Shown here: piece after piece, positions 58,381 through 64,000 of the stretch
Layout: each line of letters starts with the position of its first letter
Numbering within the stretch: the first letter of the stretch is position 1
NCBI GenBank assembly: GCA_018907035.1
Contig: JACCIC010000207.1
Span: 386,001-450,000 of the forward strand
Direction: 5' to 3'
From: Sycobia sp. Sy_11
Lineage: Eukaryota; Arthropoda; Insecta; Hymenoptera; Epichrysomallidae
Length of the DNA: 64,000 nucleotides
Notes under the pieces: generated by a model
What the model was told of the DNA's origin: nothing
Database searches by the model: none
What the model saw: the letters and a program-made list of their open reading frames with translations, nothing else
Made by a program: the position numbers and the translations under genes

Positions 58381-59880
58381 TTGACAACTTTCTAATTGGC
58401 AGTAGACAAAGTGACAATATTTCTGGGTTAAATATTGATGCAATCGAATGCAAATATTGATTTAGAAACGCTGCTTAACGATCAAAATGTACAGCATAGT
58501 AACACAAATGAAAATTTGATCACCGGAATTTTAAAACATTTGCAATCACTGCAGGTGAATGTTATTTTCTCACTTTTGTCGAAAACGGTGGAAGTGCTGT
58601 TCAATTTATAGAAAACATCGAAAAATATTTGAATAGATAGAATGCTAACGAAAATCATAAGTTAATCATGGTAGAAGAAGTTCTTCGAGGCCGGGCAAAG
58701 CATGGTATAATTCACGTATAATGTTTCATGCGTAAATTTTGAACATTTAAAAGTAATATTTTAAAATAAGTTTAATTTCGTAGAAGCTAGAAGAAAATCT
58801 AAAAGTGAATGAATGAGGAGATGTTTTAAAGCTCAAGATCGTTCCCTTTATGAATATTTTGAGGATCAAGTTGCTATAGCGGAATATTTCACACCACACA
58901 TGGATTCATACGAGAAGAAGTATAGTATAGTTATTAAATCACGCTCGTGATACTTTAAGTCTTGTAGACTATAATGATTCCGATAAGGTAGCACAGGCTT
59001 TATTAAGATTGGATGCTGTTTATAGCGATAAAGATCAAAATTCAGAAAGAGTGGCACCAAAGTCATATAACAAAAAATGATAGTGATTTTAATTATAATT
59101 ATAATAATGGAATCAATGGTAATGGCCATTTACGTGGTTCTCATAATAGCAGATCTGTAATTAAACATTTTGCTAGTCTTTCTGATCGAAATTTTTCACA
59201 AAGTGATAATTGAAGAAAATGGGAAGATGGAAATATTTTACAAAACTCAACAAATCAAACACAAACGAATAATACTTCAGGAACAGTACGACCTCTTAAC
59301 GATGTTGCGCATTAAACACCTAGAGAGCCAAATGGAAATACAGCGTAGCGTAAACGTAAAGAGCGTAAACAAAGACAATTATTCGAAAAGAAATGACTTC
59401 AGACAATCGCAAATGTTTGTACGCGCTATTGGGTCGGGTTTTGTTAATGATCTTTTCTGGGGCGCATAAAATGGACCAGATGATGAAAAAAAAATTTTTG
59501 AGGGTAAAATTGTTATAAGTCCAAGACTTCGTATTTCTATATAGGGTCGAGATATTTCAAAGCTATTAGATATTGGTCACGAAATGACTTGTATGATTGA
59601 CGTGATTAAGGGAAGAATTCCCGTTGGCCAGCCCTGGCTAATTCCAATCCAATTTTGCCCATAACAGTGCATGATGTGCTAGTGTCCTATAATGCTCAAT
59701 TCCAGTACTCTACAATTTGTACCGGGATCTACCAGCGTGCTTCTTCTATCCATAAAACTATCTGGTCCGCGTTTAATTTGCCATTGTCATGTTGCTCAGT
59801 TATTCACGTTTCCTCAATTGGATCAGGCCTACATTGAACCTAATCAGTCGAGGATGACTGAGGATTCTAAGAACTAAGTC
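58381..59880 (+). pseudogene. Ty3/Gypsy gag and protease remnant
   Basis: The gag capsid region in shifting frames: FIENIEKYL (58612-58640), VEEVLRGRAKHWYNSR (58671-58718), RCFKAQDRSLYEYFEDQVAI (58815-58880), SLVDYNDSDKVAQALLRLDA (58958-59017). A protease-like piece follows (ISI-GRDISKLLDIGHEMTCM, about 59533-59595), where the D-T-G active site reads DIG. Frames are short and interrupted. No RT follows. Confidence 0.65.
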
Positions 59881-61400
59881 CTCGAATGTTATCGAAGAAC
59901 TAAGTTCTCGTTTCGGGTCACGTTGGGAGTTCAATTTCACCGGACCTCTATTCGTCGCCTCGCTTCCTATTTCCCAAATACTTCGGGAAGTTATAATGGC
60001 GGTAGTAACTGGGTTCACCACACTTATAACATCATATCGGGCTCTTCGGACTCTTCTTTCTGTCCGGGAGATGATCCTCTGGAGCTTTCTTGGCATGCTT
60101 CGTACTGCTAGCTCTAGTCGATTTTTTCTTTGGGGATGTTCGATTCCGCCTCCATGGTTGGCGGTTCGGTTTCAAAGGCTCTCTTCTGCCGCTTTGGCTC
60201 TCGATCACCCTAGAAAGTAGACAATTGACAAGATGTTCTTACCTGACCGAATTTTTAACTCCATTCGAGCTAATGATTTGAGTACTTCTGCCAATTCACG
60301 ATCGAGTCTCTTCTCCTGGTCCTGAGGAACGGTGGCAGCTATCTTGTCTTTAGCCTGCTTAGAGTCCGGTGATTTATATGCAGATTTGCGTAAAATCGCC
60401 TTATCCAGCGAAGGAAGATTGTGATGCATTTTTCACAGTCGAAGGTGAATTCAGCCTCTCTGGCCAAATACGTAGGAATTCGTCAATAGAATTGAATGAT
60501 TTATTTGATATCCTTAGTTGGATTTCAGGACGCGTACTATACAACAGTTCGCGCGTATTATATCTAACCGATCGAATATCGAGCGGAGGCAAGGGATATA
60601 TTCTTTTGAAGGTTCACTCATTCCTTGTGTCCGAGATTCTGCCTCTTTAACTCATTTACCGCAATACTCCGGAGCGGCTCCGCACCATTTCTTGGAAGCG
60701 GTAGTATTAGACTCTAGGTTGTTAGACTCCTTTTCTTCAAAACATCGAGCTACAACTCTTACTTCCTCTTGAATATTTCCGGAAGCGCCTGCATTAGCTC
60801 TTCTTGACGGTCAAGGCATAATGGGAATTATTATATGGAATATTCCATTTGCGAACTACAATACCAATGTCTTTCTTGCATTTCCCAATGATTTCTATTT
60901 TATCATTGAGTAATTCTCTGGACAGCCTAATCCTCGAGGCAGCTGTAGGCATCAAGAGAGTCTTGCCCTTCTAGCTATGTCCACGGGCACACGTATACTT
61001 GAACGTGTTATAGAAACACCACTGTCTAGAGATTGCAGAGGATCTGATGATTCATTCTGCACGACAGATGCTTGACACAAGAACATGTCTTGTATGTACC
61101 CTTTCTTCGATGTGGCAGCAATTGCCTTCGTACGAAGGTCTTGTTTTTCTATGTATCGTACAATATCCTCCATTGCATATCAAGACTGCCAGGTGGATGG
61201 TTGGCGATTGTGCTTGACGACGGGAGTGGGGGGTATGTCCCGACTCTTCTTCTGGGAGAACTACGCCTCCTGCAGTTGTCTTCTCATCCATACCAGTGTG
61301 GCTGGGCAGAATCACCCTGAAGTGCAATCTAGAGGCTTCGAAGTTACGTTAGACCTCTTCGTCTTGTTCCAATAATTTCAACGGATCTTAGAAGCCTCTT
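59800..61400 (-). pseudogene. Gypsy-type gag remnant, minus strand
   Basis: Minus frames in several phases: 61327-61052, 61173-60952, 60592-60401 (TRPEIQLRISNKSFNSIDEF), 60429-60205 (RKSAYKSPDSKQAKDKIAAT) and 60096-59800. The 60430-60330 DNA is clearly related to 23215-23285 on plus, which ties it to the Gypsy family remnant at 23 kb. No zinc knuckle or protease motif is certain. Confidence 0.55.
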
Positions 61401-61490
61401 GATTGCGCTTGTGGGTGGTTCTACTCAGCCTGAGTGGTATGAATGAATTTTCCTGATTTAAGTTATTAATATTAAAAGAAACTTGATTAG

Positions 61491-62231
61491 TACAGAAAGC
61501 CTACTTGGTCAGGTAGGTTTTTAGATTTTAATTCACGCCACCAATTCGGAAACCAAATTGGAGCATTAAAGGGTGTCATTGACAGAGCAATAAAATTGTC
61601 ACATAAAGATTTTAGACAAAATAATTTACAGATAGTAAGAGAAACTTTCATTAATAATGGTTATCCAATTCAATTTATTAATAGATTAATTGCTGAGAGA
61701 TTGTTTGACATTTATAATACCGAAAATAGACATAGTGCAGGAATTGATGTTAACGGAGGCAAAATTATTGTCTTGCCATATGTTAGAGGATGGTCTGAAA
61801 GAATTAAAAGAAATTTTTGGAAATATAACATTCAAATTTTCTTTAAAAATCGCAATAATTTAAGTAGATTATTTAATAATTGCAAAGATAAGGATGATTT
61901 ATGCAGAAAATCAGGAGTTGCTTACAAGATTAATTGCATCGATTGTGATAAATACTATATTGGACAAACAGGTAGATATTTAAAAAAGAGAATTTATGAA
62001 CATAAATATAGTTTACGTAGCTCACATATTACTTCCGGTTTAAAAGAGCATTGTTTAAAGTTTTTACATTCTTTTGATTTTGTGAATGTGGATATTTTAG
62101 AACATGGTATTAATAATAAGTATAAACGGGAGAGTCTTGAAAGTATTCACATTTCCAGGAATCGAAATAATGTGAATTTAATGTTAGAGTCTGGTAGATT
62201 GGACAGTGTTTATCATTCCTTATTAAATTGA
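61491..62231 (+). CDS. Penelope-like RT C-terminus plus GIY-YIG endonuclease, 246-codon open frame
   Basis: Open from after a TAG at 61488 to TGA at 62229-62231; any start codon inside (for example 61596) is not the native one. It begins YRKPTWSGRFLDFNSRH (end of the RT), then a basic linker (GWSERIKRNFWKYNIQIFF). The GIY-YIG domain follows: GVAYKINCIDCDKYYIGQTG (61916-61975), with the paired tyrosines/glycine and the CIDC cysteine pair typical of this group, then RYLKKRIYEHKYS with the catalytic arginine, and a later glutamate in KRESLESIHI. The endonuclease nicks target DNA to prime reverse transcription. The RT palm is missing upstream, so the locus is defective although this half is unbroken. 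Confidence 0.9.
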   Translation, partial: YRKPTWSGRFLDFNSRHQFGNQIGALKGVIDRAIKLSHKDFRQNNLQIVRETFINNGYPIQFINRLIAERLFDIYNTENRHSAGIDVNGGKIIVLPYVRGWSERIKRNFWKYNIQIFFKNRNNLSRLFNNCKDKDDLCRKSGVAYKINCIDCDKYYIGQTGRYLKKRIYEHKYSLRSSHITSGLKEHCLKFLHSFDFVNVDILEHGINNKYKRESLESIHISRNRNNVNLMLESGRLDSVYHSLLN

Positions 62232-62336
62232 TTGGTTTTGGACAATTTGTGTAGAGGGGTAATTTATATTTAATTTACTAAATTTGGTAGTGGGGATGGG
62301 TATATATAGATTAGAATATAAGGTTTAGATTAGTCC

Positions 62337-62384
62337 CTGATGAAGAGCCGTAGCGAGCTCGAAACGTTGGCCAAGTCTTCAATT
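62337..62384 (+). ncRNA. Hammerhead-ribozyme-like motif in the Penelope end
   Basis: CTGATGA (62337-62343), stem II GAGC/GCTC (62345-62348 with 62357-62360), GAAAC (62361-62365) and a downstream GTC (62375-62377) follow the hammerhead core order. Stem III would be short (AC/GT plus TT/AA around GGCC). I cannot find a convincing stem I, so activity is doubtful. The motif class is known in Penelope-like terminal repeats. Confidence 0.5.
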
Positions 62385-62386
62385 AG

Positions 62387-62458
62387 GTAAGGGTGTTGGG
62401 GACAGTCAGACTTCACTTTACTAACAAAGAATTTTTTCAGCTAATATTTTATTTTCAG
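62387..62458 (+). other. 72-bp spliceosomal intron in the Penelope-like end
   Basis: GTAAGG donor, TACTAAC branch site (62419-62425) and acceptor ATTTTCAG at 62458; an alternative AG lies at 62440. The copy at 32031-32095 lacks exactly these 72 bases, joining ATTAG to ATTAGTC, which shows removal at the second AG. Confidence 0.88.
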
Positions 62459-62469
62459 ATTAGTCTACG

Positions 62470-62505
62470 GGGGTGAATGTAAACAAGGACAGTCTGACTG
62501 TCATT
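62470..62505 (+). repeat. Palindromic end motif shared with 14041-14076
   Basis: GACAGTC-T-GACTGTC inverted motif followed by ATT. 32 of 36 bases are identical at the two sites. Confidence 0.75.
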
Positions 62506-62612
62506 ATAATTTTAATTTAATTTTTAATTTAATTTTTATTTTTAATTTTTATTTTATTTTTTTTTATTTTTTTTTATTTTTATTGTTTATTTTTATTTTT
62601 ATTTTATTTTTA

Positions 62613-62647
62613 GATTGAATTGGTTGGACTGTAAGACCAATAAAAAA
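62613..62647 (+). repeat. 35-bp tail shared with 53336-53370
   Basis: GGACTGTAAGACCAATAAAA core with a run of A. It follows a T-rich stretch (62506-62610) downstream of the Penelope-like end and may mark its true 3' terminus or another element. Confidence 0.75.
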
Positions 62648-62650
62648 ATA

Positions 62651-64000
62651 TTTATTAATTAATATTAAAAGAAAATCAATATAGAGAAAAAATCTAAGTT
62701 TGTGAAATATATCGATTGATCCTAGTCCACAAGGGTTAATTAGAAATTAGCCGGGCTGTGCCCCCGGCCCCTTTTCGCGAGATGCGCCCGCCGCACGCCC
62801 TTGGCTCGAGTCAGCGCCCCCCGTTTCGACCTATTCCTAAAAGAAAACTGAAACCTTATATAACGTTCAGGTACTAAACCATTACTTCTTAACCAACCAT
62901 TATTTGTGAATAATAAACAGAATTATTACTAATAAACTGAAATCCTAAAGTTATAACATCCTAACGTCATGAAAAATCCTAACGCCTAATGACAGTTTGT
63001 TTATATTTGGCGTGTCGAGCCTATGAATTTAGCAGGATTTCTTCGCCTTTACTGCTCGGCTTCACGATTCCTCGGCAATAATTTTGAACATTATATTATA
63101 TTATATTAAAAGTTTTATTTCAGTGGTCGAGACTCGATACCTTGATGCATAGGAGGCATATTTCACGTTACATTTTTAACGTATAGATTTTACCACATTA
63201 CAATATATATTCTAATACGGCAATTTGAATTTAGATTTACAAAATTTATTTTAAAAGTTGATTCTGCACACAACAAATTTTTATCTGAATGCTACACTCG
63301 CCTATTTGAAAATCACTGACGTAGCTCCGTCGGCTTACAAAGGAAAAAGGTACAAGCGCCGAGGAATAAACACAAAAAAATGTATACGGTCCATACATTT
63401 TTCTTTCTTTTTATTTTAACACAGAAAAAAACATTAAGGTACAAAAGAAAATGCTTTAGTTTCCGTCCCAAGTTCTACACTTGACGCCGCCTGACAAGTA
63501 TCGCCGCGGGTCCATTCTACTCGACCGAGAAAACCGTGGAAACAAACTGATACGATGACTCGGGATGCGCACCTACCTCTTTTACCTACGGAGGGTGATG
63601 ATCGCTCCGAGTCCGTTCATAGAAGCCTTTCCCTTTCGCTTGGTTTCTTACTCTCTCGCATCCTCTATCGCTCTTTATTTTTCTCTTTTTCTTAAGCTTC
63701 TTCTCTTTTTCTTCTCTATCTTCAGCTTTCCTCTATACCACACACTTGTGCTCTTTTTTGTTTTATCTTTATTATAATATTTTATTTTACCTTTATTATT
63801 ATTTTTATCGCTCATTATCATTGTTCTTCTCTTTCGCCTCTTCTTCCACCTTCCTTGTTTCATTGCAATCTTTTACTCTCTCTCTCTCTCTTTCTCTCTC
63901 TCTTTAGTCCTTAGGCTCTAATAAATACAATTGTAATTCTAATTCTCTTCCCATTCTTCAATCTCTAATACACTCCCTCGTCTTCTCTTTTGTCTTTCTT
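62651..64000. other. No gene recognised; GC-rich patch at 62750-62830
   Basis: A GC-rich patch (GCCGGGCTGTGCCCCCGGCC), a 10-bp perfect inverted repeat AAAAATGTAT/ATACATTTTT (63376-63385, 63393-63402), a moderately GC-rich block (63470-63610) and pyrimidine-rich low-complexity sequence to the end. Frames at 63565-63777 and 63863-63675 reflect this composition. Confidence 0.5.

Larger units (their letters stand above)
61470..62650 (+). mobile_element. Penelope-like element, 3' part with intron-bearing end
   Basis: Contains the end of the RT, a GIY-YIG endonuclease (open to 62231), an untranslated end with a hammerhead-like motif (62337-62384), a 72-bp GT-AG intron (62387-62458), a palindromic end motif (62487-62502), a T-rich stretch and the shared tail at 62613-62647. 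Penelope-like elements are the retroelement group with an RT plus GIY-YIG protein, often with introns and hammerhead motifs in their terminal repeats. The 5' part is absent. Confidence 0.88.

Overview
The window is AT-rich nuclear DNA of an insect. Its mobile elements (R1-clade LINEs, mauritiana- and irritans-type mariners, a Gypsy-type retrovirus-like element with env, BEL/Pao, an intron-bearing Penelope-like element) suit a hymenopteran such as an ant. That host is an inference; nothing in the sequence proves it. I found no host protein-coding gene I can defend. Nearly everything recognisable is a broken, nested transposable element separated by (TA)n, (GA)n and (CA)n microsatellites.

Layout. 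1-3.6 kb: R1-clade LINE copy A, entering from the left edge. 3.9-6.2 kb: Ty3/Gypsy pol on the minus strand. 7.6-9.3, 9.8-10.3, 13.3-13.8 and 57.5-58.4 kb: four copies of a dispersed repeat whose core is two inverted arms of about 60-bp tandem units bounded by (TA)n, which I read as a foldback-like element. 9.6-9.8 kb: probable LINE/SINE 3' tail. 10.4-11 kb: GC-rich island. 11.65-12.04 kb: possible LTR. 14-20 kb: fragments of an unidentified coding sequence, an integrase, two mariner-like transposases and a Penelope-like reverse transcriptase (RT). 20.6-22.7 kb: LINE copy B with a large internal deletion. 23.1-25.0 kb: Gypsy gag/pro/RT/RNase H remnant, cut by a mariner fragment (25.0-25.3). 28.4-32.2 kb: BEL/Pao pol, split by about 2 kb of foreign DNA, by a 65-bp Penelope insertion with a 13-bp target duplication, and ended by LINE copy C (32.2-35.6). 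38.1-45.9 kb: errantivirus-like element (gag, pro, RT, RNase H, integrase, env, possible 3' LTR). 49.8-51.1 kb: mariner with both inverted repeats, sitting inside a (TA)n tract. 51.9-52.1 kb: tRNA-derived SINE with a 12-bp target duplication. 54.4-55.3 kb: Penelope RT and irritans-type mariner fragments. 58.4-61.4 kb: two opposed gag-region remnants. 61.5-62.65 kb: Penelope-like element end with an open GIY-YIG endonuclease frame, a hammerhead-like motif and a 72-bp intron.

How the parts relate. The elements record an insertion history. A BEL element was hit by a spliced Penelope transcript and then by a 5'-truncated LINE. Microsatellites grew inside catalytic codons of three dead Gypsy pol genes. 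A mariner used a (TA)n tract as its target. The two most informative signals are the Penelope locus pair, in which one copy keeps an intron that the other lacks exactly, and the inverted-arm minisatellite family.
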